Shown here: one piece after another, positions 10,901 to 19,610 of the stretch
How the letters are laid out: every line of letters begins with the position of its first letter
Numbering within the stretch: the stretch's first letter is position 1
Assembly: GCA_020848275.1 (NCBI GenBank)
Contig: JADLAK010000065.1
Span: 62,001-126,000, forward strand
Origin: Planctomycetota bacterium
GTDB lineage: Bacteria > Planctomycetota > UBA8742 > UBA2392
Length of the DNA stretch: 64,000 nt
Direction of reading: 5' to 3'
Notes under the pieces: generated by a model
What the model was told of the DNA's origin: nothing
Seen by the model: only the letters and a program-made list of their open reading frames with translations
Database searches by the model: none
Made by a program: the position numbers and the translations under genes

Positions 10901-12390
10901 TGATGCAGGCGCAGGTTGCGGACAGGGCCGCCGATTTCGTCGAGAAGCTTGGCGAGGCGCAGGAGGCCCAGGCTTTGCGCGATGGCGGCTATGCCGCTGC
11001 GCTGGAGCTCAAGGACACCCATCCTGACTGGCCGATAACATGGCTGATCCTGGCCGGGATGAAATCGAAGAACGTGTCCGACGCCCAGCGGCGCGAGTTT
11101 TTCGTCAAGGCCGCGGCGCTCGACGTCGAGGCGGACCCCCTGCGGCGCGAGTTGAATTTGCAGTTGGGCACGCGCCACGCCGAGGCCGTGATCGCACTTG
11201 GCATGATCAACATCGTCGAGAAAGCCCGCAACGCCCACGAAGCCGCGGAGACGATGGACGCCATTGCGAAATTCACCGCGGGCGTTTCCTGCGGGCCGCT
11301 GTTCCGGCGCACCGCCGACTTCCTGAAGGAAAACGCCGACAAGCCCGAAGCCGAAATGAATGAGCTGGGCAAAAAGCTCGCGCCGCAATGGGCCGCCCAG
11401 GCCAAGGCCGAAATCCCCCAGGCCATCGCGCCCGACCCAGCCGACATCATGGCCTTCAACATTCTGGCGACGGCTTCAATGTTGATGGCGGGCGGCCCGG
11501 ACAACCTCGGCGACGCCGAACGCATGGCCGCGGGCATTGAGGCGCTGTGCAAGCCCATCAGGATGCTGCGGTTTAACGGCGGCTCGGAAGCTGCGCTGCA
11601 GCAGGCGACGACCGTCAGCATGAGCAACCTCAGCATGCTCGACTACCTGTTGGCCAAGCGCCCGGACGCCGAGAAGGCCGGGCAGGACCTGTTGGCCCAG
11701 GCGCGCGAGGGGAAGTTGACCGTCGCGCAAATCACCGCCGCCGCACAAAATTACGAGGACGAACGCCTCGCCCCGGTGGAGAAGCAACTGCCGTCGTCGG
11801 CGTCGGCGCTGGTGCGCTGGATGAGCCAGAAGCTTTTCAGCCGCTTCGAGGGCGACATGCTGCGCGAATATAGTGACTGGCTTGCGGCCAACAAACCCGC
11901 GGACGACCCGGAAGGCGCGGCAACCGCCGCGCGGCTGAAGCAACTGGGCGAAACCTTGCCGACGAGCAGCGACCTGTTGCAGGAGGCGATTACCAAGGCT
12001 GAATACGAATCGGAGTTGCGCGTCATTTCCAAGTGGGTCGACATGATGGGGCTGATCGTCAACCTCACCGACGCCATCGAGCCCATGCCCGGCGCCGCCG
12101 AGTTGCGCAAACAGGTCGCGAGCCTGCGCGCGCTGATGCAGGCCAAACGCTTTGCGCCCATCGCGCATGACTGGACTGCGTGGCGCGGCAGCGCAAGTTC
12201 GACCGGGGCGCCCACGCCGGCAACAGGGACGTCCACGCCGATCGAGACGATCAATCCGCCAGTGACACCGGTGGCAAACTCGGCTCCAGCGGACCAGGGC
12301 AACCTGGTCATTCCCGCCGCCATAAGCGCCGGCGCTGTCGTCCTAGCGCTGGCGCTGTTTCTGGGACTAAAGGCGCGACGCCGCCAATAG
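7918..12390 (+). CDS. Giant secreted/membrane-anchored TPR-containing protein
   Basis: N-terminal signal peptide-like segment; TPR-like central part; Thr/Pro linker, C-terminal TM and RRRQ tail. Confidence 0.85.
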   Translation: MRPIQTSLTAAVTLTAVLFLCVRTPARAEPTADEIRNQIADAKSMALELAQLPDGADALERKAALLAKVPAAFAKIAATNEGRAQLVEDPQIGVEGYIAGGLKIPGFGGVSGEISPSGVKFGGTVRNVFKVGVAVGERSVDFQSGGGAAVVGGVGGSISSSAGFTWGENMKAVDTLPRPPVSAFSKAVEEGVNKVMAAHPTEEARGTPQAQMDLKDVFVNAAQTAFADVRKLTGTEETKGFVPETLSVKASRSIDTPYGGVAVSNGIKANVPSKPDQPMDIRNINETSVSIEYGTEKSLKDVRHATKFLRSAEAKVGFTFSVNDDVQAGEVSAARRQLAAKLRAGASTAEIGLEIAKSLWPLRVTEDAYLQNMLLKAGEALDGLSLEEVVKLVDPKVGGVRLCFGKGMTEADIPLSDYVERLEQMADAQAKGGNYLLGPRQKLDGVMLVSVDALAEGYRGTLDYITSLRGYVRDAKGKLWLAGTHEIGEEPIPTDDLAVALAAIYKAGNSPFISLDPDANDMAGPQKVRIGGMPRELEKTGFVHAMVEADYLMKQLDLGVVDGGVPGYESTIAILRKTKTPSAEFASRMWFVPGVAPCGDVLVTRDGDAQAVWFENRVQVQTESMRRTGQGLIGMGESDPISRQAARNLTRFFPQMCKQPQGAKFARLRQVFEVAKLAAILRARKVQSPALDALCARKPATVAIKDSYNGIGPVPIAGTSYQLSGGASARAIPAKAVIETDALKPLIAEAGKEPMQLVSIELPERSEIDGSIIGAVSAELWVNSASALLNNGETDKALEKLNAAVAADAGLPNARALRALCRLQKGQFEGAIEDAEIASAAIPEQAALLSLVKVCGGQIAGGLEVAQRVEKDFADNADVLSLCALSRIYAEDFAGAEKTGNAVLGMSPLDFNGRVIRAMLGVMYNLSPADATRRVRGLRSIPFAVGEAMAQGQLAVEGFDIKQAAEHYTRARTLLRAAPIPPPAKEIYLNELLLLMQAQVADRAADFVEKLGEAQEAQALRDGGYAAALELKDTHPDWPITWLILAGMKSKNVSDAQRREFFVKAAALDVEADPLRRELNLQLGTRHAEAVIALGMINIVEKARNAHEAAETMDAIAKFTAGVSCGPLFRRTADFLKENADKPEAEMNELGKKLAPQWAAQAKAEIPQAIAPDPADIMAFNILATASMLMAGGPDNLGDAERMAAGIEALCKPIRMLRFNGGSEAALQQATTVSMSNLSMLDYLLAKRPDAEKAGQDLLAQAREGKLTVAQITAAAQNYEDERLAPVEKQLPSSASALVRWMSQKLFSRFEGDMLREYSDWLAANKPADDPEGAATAARLKQLGETLPTSSDLLQEAITKAEYESELRVISKWVDMMGLIVNLTDAIEPMPGAAELRKQVASLRALMQAKRFAPIAHDWTAWRGSASSTGAPTPATGTSTPIETINPPVTPVANSAPADQGNLVIPAAISAGAVVLALALFLGLKARRRQ

Positions 12391-12596
12391 CGCCAATCGC
12401 AACTCATCAATCGTCACGCAATGTCCATTTTAAAATGGGTATAATTGACTCATTTATGACATTAATTTACATATAAAGTTAATGTGTCGGCAGCATTAGT
12501 CTCTAAATTATTCGCTTTAAGGCAGCAAGCCGCCGCCCATATTGCATAATTTGACTAATACAACAACACGACGATGCGCTTCAGGGAGGCCGGGCA

Positions 12597-12860
12597 ATGG
12601 CTAGATCCACTGATGTTGTCGCCAAGATTGGCGAAGTCTTCCATCAGCTCAACAACGACTTGAACCTCGTGTTGGGCCAGCTTGAGTTATGTCTGCGCGC
12701 AACCAAGGGAACCACCGAAAAGCTGCCGCAGCGGCTAGAGGCATTGCAACGCGCCGCACAGCGACTTGCCGACCACGTCAAGGAAGGCCAGGCGATCTCG
12801 CGCAAGCAGCGCGAGACGACGAAGGAAAAGAACCCCGACCGCCCTACGCCGGCAAACTAA
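12597..12860 (+). CDS. Small stand-alone histidine-kinase DHp/HisKA-like protein
   Basis: FHQLNNDLNLVLGQLEL resembles an H-box (HxLNNxLxxVLGxxEL); second helix; no CA domain follows. Confidence 0.6.
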   Translation: MARSTDVVAKIGEVFHQLNNDLNLVLGQLELCLRATKGTTEKLPQRLEALQRAAQRLADHVKEGQAISRKQRETTKEKNPDRPTPAN

Positions 12861-14376
12861 GGTAGCTCGCCAGCACCCAGTCGCAAAACGCCTTGTTGAA
12901 TTCGTCTTCGTCCTGCCCAAGTTCAATCAAGAGCATGTTCTGCAATTCCGCGCCGGTGGCCGCGGCTTTGTTTTCTTTCCTGCGCTGCGCAGAGTCCTTC
13001 GCCGCGCTCTTCACAAACGAAGTCAGCTTCTCGCGGCACTGCGTGACCAGAAATTCGGTCATGCAGAAGGCCTGGGCGATGCGCTGCTCGTCCGCGCCCT
13101 TGGCCTGGGCCGTGGTCATCTGCGTCAGCGTCGCCAGCTTTCCCGCCGCCGCCGTGCGCGCAATGCGCAAGCGCCAGCCCTCGGGCGTAATGCCCAGGCC
13201 CAGCAGGCTGTTGACGCCGCCGCTGTCGACCAGCGCCGCGGAGCTCTTAAGCGAAAAGACGGTGGTCTTGGTGCTGCCCATCATCTGCGCGCTCATGTAG
13301 TAGCCAAAGCCGCGCGTCAGCCAGTACAGCGACCAGCCGCAGGCCGCGGACATCACGCGGGTGCCGATTTCGTGGGCGACGGCGTCGCGCTGGCTGACAT
13401 CGTCATCGTTGTTGACGTTGAGCCACACCGTGCCGTTGGGGTTCTTGACAGGACAGCCGAAGCTTGCGGCGGCCTCGCGCCGGATAGCGGCGTCCTCGAT
13501 GCCGGAGCATTGTTCAACGAACTTTGCGAAGTCCTCGCGCACATTGAAGACGGTGAAGTGATAGCGCGTGGCGTCGCTGGTCCACTCCGGCGGCAGGTCG
13601 AGGCCCAGCAACTCGTGGCCCCGAACAAAGGAGGCGTCGGCGGCCTGCGCGCAGTGTTCGGACATCGATTCGCTCAGTTTGCCGGCATAGACATGCACCA
13701 GCGCGCGCTCGCCGCGGTACTTGGCGAAGCTGAGGCCGAGCTTTTCCTCGTAGGGCGTCTTTTCCTCGACCTTGGCGACCTTGGCGGCGCTTGCCCAGCC
13801 GGCGCGCGCGTTGGCCGCCTCTTCATCCTGCTTGCTCACCCATGCGTCGCCGACTTTGACGTGGTTGAGGACGGCGCGGGCGCGCTCGTAGCTGTCGCAG
13901 ATCAGCAGCACGTGGTGCAGCGCGATCAGACGCTGGTTGCGGTCGAGCTTTTTGTCGTCGACGAACTTGAATAGCGCCTCGGCCGACTTTTCGCGCACAG
14001 GCTTTGTTTCTTCCCACACCCTGGCCAGCATTTCCCTTTCGGCGCCGGCTTTGCAGGTGTTGGCCGTGGGCACGCCGCCTTCGGCCGATGCGACCCACTC
14101 CTTACCCTTCTTCTTGAAGCCCAGCACCTTGCGGGTTTCCTTGTGGTCGATGTCGTAGCGCAGGGCATAGTCGTAAAACGAGCGCGCATAGGTGAATATC
14201 CCCTTTTCGCGCGCGCTCTCGCCGCACTTGTAGCAGGTGTCGGCGAGGTTCTTGAGTTCCTTGGCGAGGGTCTTGTCGGGGTCGACGCCCACGTCCTGGG
14301 CAATGGCGGGAACGCCGGCGGTGACGGCAAACAGGCAGACGGCGGCAATGGTCAGGACGCGCAGGGATTGGCGCAT
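12844..14376 (-). CDS. Secreted protein, degenerate gluzincin-peptidase-like
   Basis: ATG at 14376 with AGAGGTG upstream and signal peptide MRQSLRVLTIAAVCLFAVTAG; VAHEIGTRVM and LTRGFGYYM. Confidence 0.75.
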   Translation of the reverse strand: MRQSLRVLTIAAVCLFAVTAGVPAIAQDVGVDPDKTLAKELKNLADTCYKCGESAREKGIFTYARSFYDYALRYDIDHKETRKVLGFKKKGKEWVASAEGGVPTANTCKAGAEREMLARVWEETKPVREKSAEALFKFVDDKKLDRNQRLIALHHVLLICDSYERARAVLNHVKVGDAWVSKQDEEAANARAGWASAAKVAKVEEKTPYEEKLGLSFAKYRGERALVHVYAGKLSESMSEHCAQAADASFVRGHELLGLDLPPEWTSDATRYHFTVFNVREDFAKFVEQCSGIEDAAIRREAAASFGCPVKNPNGTVWLNVNNDDDVSQRDAVAHEIGTRVMSAACGWSLYWLTRGFGYYMSAQMMGSTKTTVFSLKSSAALVDSGGVNSLLGLGITPEGWRLRIARTAAAGKLATLTQMTTAQAKGADEQRIAQAFCMTEFLVTQCREKLTSFVKSAAKDSAQRRKENKAAATGAELQNMLLIELGQDEDEFNKAFCDWVLASYLSLPA

Positions 14377-14438
14377 GAGGACACCTCTTCTAGGCCCACG
14401 AGGGCGCCAGTGTAGCAACGCCCGGTGTTTAAACGAAC

Positions 14439-14463
14439 GTGGCGTGCCCCATCGGCACGCCAC
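14439..14463. repeat. Perfect intergenic hairpin
   Basis: GTGGCGTGCC-ccatc-GGCACGCCAC. Confidence 0.75.
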
Positions 14464-14565
14464 GCGTTGGCCAAAAATTGGTCGGCGCATTGTGGCTGCG
14501 GTTTCCTAACCGCAGCAGTAGCGAGCCCAAAGGTTCGCTCCCGTTGGTCGCCCCCGGGGCACATT

Positions 14566-16203
14566 CTATTTCGGTGCGACGCCTGTGCGGTCGGAGTAAG
14601 TACCGCCCGTTATTTGCGCCAGCGCGTCCAGCAGCGGGCCGTAGTGCGGCCCGATGCCGACAGTGTTGATGACCACCTTGCGGAAGGTGTTAATGCGCTT
14701 GATGTCGGCGACGATGTTCTCCGGGTTGACGAACTTGCCGTCGCCCATCTGCGTTTTCGGGTCCACCTTCTTGCTGTCATCGCTGTAGGTCGGCGAGCCG
14801 TCGGTCAGGAAGAAAATCGTCTCGGCGCCGCACTGCAGGGCCGTTTCATCCCACGCCGGGTCGCCCTTGATGACGCCCTTTTCGGTGATGCTGTAGCCAT
14901 CGATCAGGCCGCCGTGGATGTTGGTCAGTTCCTTCCACTTCAGTCCCTCGACCAACTTGATGAACTTGTTCTTGTTGGCGTCGCTCGCCGGCACCAGAGA
15001 TTTGGTGTTGGGGTCGATGTAATCGCTGGGCGTATCGTAAATGACAACGTTGAACATGTAATCCGCCGGCAACTGCTTGAGCGTGTAGATCAGCTCGACC
15101 TTGGCGAGGTCCAGCTTGATCTTGACCTTGCTGTAGTCCGGCGGGTCGGGTTCAGGCATGGCCTCGGGCTCTTTGTCGTTTTTGTCGTTCTTCTTGTCGC
15201 CGCCGCCTGAGCCGCCGCCCGTAACGGGGCTCTTCGGTTTTTCAACCACGGGCTTGGGATCGGGTTTGGGTTGCGGCGGCATCTTTACCGGCCATTGCAT
15301 GGAGCCGGAAACATCGATGACAAAGACGACGCGTTTACCGACGGCGGGCGCCTCGAAGAACTGCGGGACCTTGCGGGCAGCGGAAGTCGGGCCGTCGCCG
15401 GCGTCCTTGGCGGCCTCAAAGCCGCCGATCGAAATCCACCAGCGCCAGAACTTCGCGTCAGTGTAGAGCTTCTGGCCGGTGATTGTCGCCAGGGCGTGGG
15501 CGGTGAAATAGAGCACGCGGTCGTTTTTGGTTTTCTCGAGGATGTTCACCAGCGCGAGCATCACGTTGTCGCGAATGGCTTTGTCGGTCTTGCGGGTCAC
15601 CATGCGTTCGGCGGCGACCACGCCCGTCAAAAGCACGATCACGCCCTTGTCGTCCCACATCGGGTCAAAGGCGTTGAGGACATCGGCGACGATGTAGCCA
15701 AGTTCCTTGCGTTTGGTTTCGCCGACGGCCTCCAGCGCCGCGGCCTTGAGGTAGATTTCCTTGGATTTGGAATCGACGGCGCAGGTTTTCAGCAGCGCCT
15801 CGCCCTTGGCAGTCTGGCTCATCGCCACGCCCGACAGCACCCAATAGGCCGGGAACAAATCCTGCCCGCGCGTCCACTTGACCACCGTGGAGGCGATTTC
15901 GTCCACGGCTTCATCGCTCTTGAGCTTGGCAATCGCGTTGGCCATGCGGTAGCCCGCGACGGCGTCCTTCTCGGCGAGCACGCACTTCAGGATAAGTTCC
16001 GCGGCTTTCTTGTTGTCGGCCTCGGCCATCACCTCGACGCCCGCCGCGCGGCGGCCGGGATCGGTGGCCGTGAGGCTGGGCTGTGCGCGCTTGATGATTT
16101 CATCGGGGCTGTCGGCGGCGACGGGACCGCCGGCAAAAAGCGCAAACCCGGCAACCAGCGTGGCCAAACCGACCAGCAACTTCGGCATCGTCATGGTTTT
16201 CAT
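14566..16203 (-). CDS. Secreted von Willebrand factor A domain protein with N-terminal HEAT-like region
   Basis: Signal peptide MKTMTMPKLLVGLATLVAG; MIDAS VVFVIDVSGSMQWP; FFLTDGSPTYSDD. Confidence 0.88.
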   Translation of the reverse strand: MKTMTMPKLLVGLATLVAGFALFAGGPVAADSPDEIIKRAQPSLTATDPGRRAAGVEVMAEADNKKAAELILKCVLAEKDAVAGYRMANAIAKLKSDEAVDEIASTVVKWTRGQDLFPAYWVLSGVAMSQTAKGEALLKTCAVDSKSKEIYLKAAALEAVGETKRKELGYIVADVLNAFDPMWDDKGVIVLLTGVVAAERMVTRKTDKAIRDNVMLALVNILEKTKNDRVLYFTAHALATITGQKLYTDAKFWRWWISIGGFEAAKDAGDGPTSAARKVPQFFEAPAVGKRVVFVIDVSGSMQWPVKMPPQPKPDPKPVVEKPKSPVTGGGSGGGDKKNDKNDKEPEAMPEPDPPDYSKVKIKLDLAKVELIYTLKQLPADYMFNVVIYDTPSDYIDPNTKSLVPASDANKNKFIKLVEGLKWKELTNIHGGLIDGYSITEKGVIKGDPAWDETALQCGAETIFFLTDGSPTYSDDSKKVDPKTQMGDGKFVNPENIVADIKRINTFRKVVINTVGIGPHYGPLLDALAQITGGTYSDRTGVAPK

Positions 16204-16222
16204 CCTATCCCTCCCCGGCGCT

Positions 16223-17323
16223 TCATTTGCGTTGTATGTCCCCGGAACGGTCCGCATCCCCGCCGCCGAAGTTCAACACCCAGTATTCGTTGGTGTTTCC
16301 CGCGCCGACATATTCCCAACCCATGACCATTCCGCGGTGGTGTTCGGCGGCCTTGTACCACACCCAGACAACAGCCTGGGCGTCAGGCGCGCGGCCGCAG
16401 TTTTCGCCGACGTTTGCGTTGCCGTAACCGGCCTTGCCGCAGCGATCCTTGGGCGTTTTGCCGTCAGGGTGATCTTCATAGATGTGTCCGACCTTCTTGA
16501 CGCTCTCGAGATACTTGGTGTGGCCCTGCGCGGCCTGGGACAACTTGAGTTCCACGATCAGCGCCTTCTTGCCCAACATCATGCGGTAATCGTTGACCGC
16601 ACGCACAACGGCGCGCGTGGCGTCGGTAATCTGCTTGTCCTTCATGCTGTCGTTCTGGCGCATGAGGCTGTCGTTCTCCTCGAGTTCCTCGCGCTTGATG
16701 TTGAAACTCGGCGCGCCGGCCTTGCGCATGTAATCCTCAGCCTTGCCGGCCTCCCATTTGCCGAGGCTTTCATCGAGTTCGCCAAGCCTGGCAGCAAACG
16801 CATCAAGCTTCGCCGCCGGTGTGGCGATGTCGAGCTTCATGTTCTTGGCGGCGTATCCCACAGGATCGTTCCAGATGGCAATCAGCGGCTGGCAGGCTTC
16901 GTCGACTTTGGGTTGAAGCTTGTTGTTGTCCGACTCCGTGTATTTGGGATCGAAGATCGCCTCAAGCGCGGCCGGCCGCCCCTTCACCAGGATCGCCCGC
17001 AGCTTGCCGCGCGTGACGCCGGCCTTGGCGATGGCCTCGGCGACGGCCTTGGCCGCCGCCTGCTCCTTGACGTCCTTGAGCGCCTTGACGACTTTCGCCC
17101 GGTCCTCCTCGCTTGCCGCGACCGCCTGTTTCAGGCCGCTGAACGCATCGTCGACTTTCTTGACGTCCGCGGGTCTTTCGGAGGTCCACTTCGACTTGAT
17201 GGTGCTGATCTGCTCGTTGAGCGAAGATTTGGCTTCCGCATGCACCGTAACGCACGCATTCAGGCCAAGGCACAACACCAGCAGCGCAACACCAGCTCGC
17301 ACACCCGCGACATTGAAAGTCAT
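16223..17323 (-). CDS. Secreted CAP/SCP-like domain protein
   Basis: Signal peptide; VGENCGR..., WYKAAEHHRGMVMGWEYVGAG; paralogue of 17455-18657. Confidence 0.82.
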   Translation of the reverse strand: MTFNVAGVRAGVALLVLCLGLNACVTVHAEAKSSLNEQISTIKSKWTSERPADVKKVDDAFSGLKQAVAASEEDRAKVVKALKDVKEQAAAKAVAEAIAKAGVTRGKLRAILVKGRPAALEAIFDPKYTESDNNKLQPKVDEACQPLIAIWNDPVGYAAKNMKLDIATPAAKLDAFAARLGELDESLGKWEAGKAEDYMRKAGAPSFNIKREELEENDSLMRQNDSMKDKQITDATRAVVRAVNDYRMMLGKKALIVELKLSQAAQGHTKYLESVKKVGHIYEDHPDGKTPKDRCGKAGYGNANVGENCGRAPDAQAVVWVWYKAAEHHRGMVMGWEYVGAGNTNEYWVLNFGGGDADRSGDIQRK

Positions 17324-17454
17324 TGCACTCTCCAGGATCCTGGGGAGCAGTGTCAAAATCCCGCTTGGGGTTGCACAAGACCAAACCCGCAACCGGGCAT
17401 TTGAGACGGCTTCCGCGCTACAGGGGTAACGGGGTTCTGAAACAGCGTCCACAA

Positions 17455-18657
17455 CTAACGGCCTTTGCCTGCGCCGCCGCCGAAATTCTGCACCCAATAC
17501 TTGCCGCTGTGGCCCGCGCCGATGTGGATCCAGTCGCCGATCATCGAGCGATGGTGCTCGGCCGCGCGGTACCACTGCCACACGGCGTCCTCGCCGGCCT
17601 CGGCGCCCATCAGGCAGTTCTCGCCGGTGCTGCCGCCGTAGCCCGCCTTCTTGCAGCGTTCCTGGTGGGTCGCGCCGTCGGGATGGCCGGGCATGACGTG
17701 GCCGATTTCCTTGATGCTTTCCGAATACTTGGCGTGGCCCATGGCGGCCTTGGTGAGCGCGATGTCGATGCGCAGCGCCGCCTTGCCCAGCATCATGCGG
17801 TAATCGTTGAGCGCGCGCACGTGATCTTTCGAGAGGTCCGTGACGTTTTTGTCCTTGAGCGAATCATTGGCGGCCAGCGTGTCCTTGTTGGCCGCCGTTT
17901 CCTCGCGCTTGATGTCCATCATCGTCGTGCCCTGAGCGCGCAGCGTGGCCTCGGCGTTGGCCGCCCCGCCTTCCCACGTCGCAAGCTCCGACACCAGCCC
18001 GCCCAGGAGTTGCGCCAGCCCGTCAAGCTTCGCCGCGGGCGCGGCCAGGTCGAGCTTCATGTTCTTCACCGCGTAACCGATGGGGTCGCGCCACACCTCA
18101 AACAGCGGCGCGCAGGCGGCATCCACTTGCGGCTGCAGCGTGCAGCCGTCGGCTTCGGTGTATTTCGGGTCGGCAATGGCCTTGAGCGCGGGGCCGCGGC
18201 CGCCGGTAAGGACGCCGCGCAGGCGTTCACGCGTGACGTTGGCAGCGCGCAGGGCTTCGCCCAGCGACTTGGTCGCGGCTTGCTCTTTAAAACCTGCGAA
18301 AGTCTTGAGCAGTTTGCCGCGCAGGCCGGGGTCGGACTTCATCAGCTCGGCGAGCTTGGCGGCGGCTTCCTGCACAGACTGCGCGTCGGCGGGTTTGGCG
18401 GAGTCCCAGCGTTGCTTGATGGTGTTGATGGGGCCCGAGGCGTCGGTCTTGTCGCCCTCTGCTTCCTTCGGTTCTTCCTTGGCGTCCGGGTCTTTGCCTT
18501 CCTTGATGGCCTTTTCACGCTTGCGCTTGTCCTGCATGGCCTTGATGTAGGCGTCGTCGTCGTCGTTGCCTGCCTTGACCGATGTGGAAACAAGCACGCC
18601 AAGCGCGATGGCCAGGGCCACCGCGGCGACTCTCACCCAGATTGCCTTAACGGCCAT
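17455..18657 (-). CDS. Secreted CAP/SCP-like domain protein (tandem paralogue)
   Basis: Signal peptide; GENCLMGAEAGEDAVWQWYRAAEHHRSMIGDWIHIGAG; same domain layout as its neighbour. Confidence 0.82.
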   Translation of the reverse strand: MAVKAIWVRVAAVALAIALGVLVSTSVKAGNDDDDAYIKAMQDKRKREKAIKEGKDPDAKEEPKEAEGDKTDASGPINTIKQRWDSAKPADAQSVQEAAAKLAELMKSDPGLRGKLLKTFAGFKEQAATKSLGEALRAANVTRERLRGVLTGGRGPALKAIADPKYTEADGCTLQPQVDAACAPLFEVWRDPIGYAVKNMKLDLAAPAAKLDGLAQLLGGLVSELATWEGGAANAEATLRAQGTTMMDIKREETAANKDTLAANDSLKDKNVTDLSKDHVRALNDYRMMLGKAALRIDIALTKAAMGHAKYSESIKEIGHVMPGHPDGATHQERCKKAGYGGSTGENCLMGAEAGEDAVWQWYRAAEHHRSMIGDWIHIGAGHSGKYWVQNFGGGAGKGR

Positions 18658-18801
18658 ATTCGCCCCCATCCGGAACGGACGGTCATTCTACGACATTTAG
18701 TGTAAAAATTGCCGCTATACCAACGGCGGATTATGAAAAACGTTACGGGCCGATGGCCCGAATTCGGGCAATCTCGCCGCCATTGGATTTCCACGGCGGG
18801 G

Positions 18802-19518
18802 TCACGCCTTGCGGGCCAGGCAGATCAGGCTTACGCCAAAGGGCAGGCCAATGAATCGCAGGGGAAGGCTTTCGGCCGCAAACAGCAGGTAAAGCAGCAG
18901 ATTCAGCGGCGAAAAGGGGACTTTTTCGGTGTCGCTGGCGGTTTCGCCACGGTCGGGGCGCAGCAGGCGTACTACCGCCACCGGCGGTAATAACAGACAG
19001 TTCAGCCATGAAAACCGGCGGATATTAAACCCGGCGGCCTGGACTTTCCCGCGAAGCTCAAAGTAGGTGTAGCGCCGCACGTGGTGTAACGCGCGGTCGT
19101 GGGCCGAAAACATCCACGGGTGCGCGGGCACGGTGAACAACGCGTGGCCGCCGGGTACTAGCACACGAGAAATCTCAGACAGCGCCGCGGCGTCATCGGG
19201 CACGTGCTCGAGCGTGTCGAGGCAAGTGACGAGGTCGAGGGAGCTGTCTCGCAAGGGCAGGCGCGTGAGGTCGGCCTGCATCAGGCTTTTGTGGCCGCGC
19301 GCGCGTGCGTGTTGCAGCGCCAGCGAACTTAGGTCCGCGCCCGCCTGCACCCAGGGTGCAACGCGCGAAAGCGTCATGCCCGTGCCGCAGGAGCAATCAA
19401 GGCCGCGGCCCGGCGGCACATATCGTTTCAACAGTGCGCGCACCGACGCCAGCCGCCCGCGAAACCACCAATGGCGGTCTTCGACGGAAGCCATGCGGGC
19501 GTATTCGGCTGAGTGCAT
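18802..19518 (-). CDS. Class I SAM-dependent methyltransferase
   Basis: GLDCSCGTGMTLSRVA motif I; TCLDTLEHVPDDAAALSEISRVLVPGGHALFTVPAH. Confidence 0.9.
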   Translation of the reverse strand: MHSAEYARMASVEDRHWWFRGRLASVRALLKRYVPPGRGLDCSCGTGMTLSRVAPWVQAGADLSSLALQHARARGHKSLMQADLTRLPLRDSSLDLVTCLDTLEHVPDDAAALSEISRVLVPGGHALFTVPAHPWMFSAHDRALHHVRRYTYFELRGKVQAAGFNIRRFSWLNCLLLPPVAVVRLLRPDRGETASDTEKVPFSPLNLLLYLLFAAESLPLRFIGLPFGVSLICLARKA

Positions 19519-19530
19519 GGAGAGGTTATA

Positions 19531-19610
19531 GAGAGCGGAGCCCGGGGAGAGGAGTGCGGAGTAAAAGCATCGTTCGACGGGCGCTACTCCGCTCTCGGCT
19601 CTTCGCTCTC
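19531..19610. repeat. Word-repeat imperfect inverted repeat overlapping the 3' end of the GT2 gene
   Basis: GAGAGCGGAGCCCGGGGAGAGGAGTGCGGAGTA / TACTCCGCTCTCGGCTCTTCGCTCTC. Confidence 0.8.
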
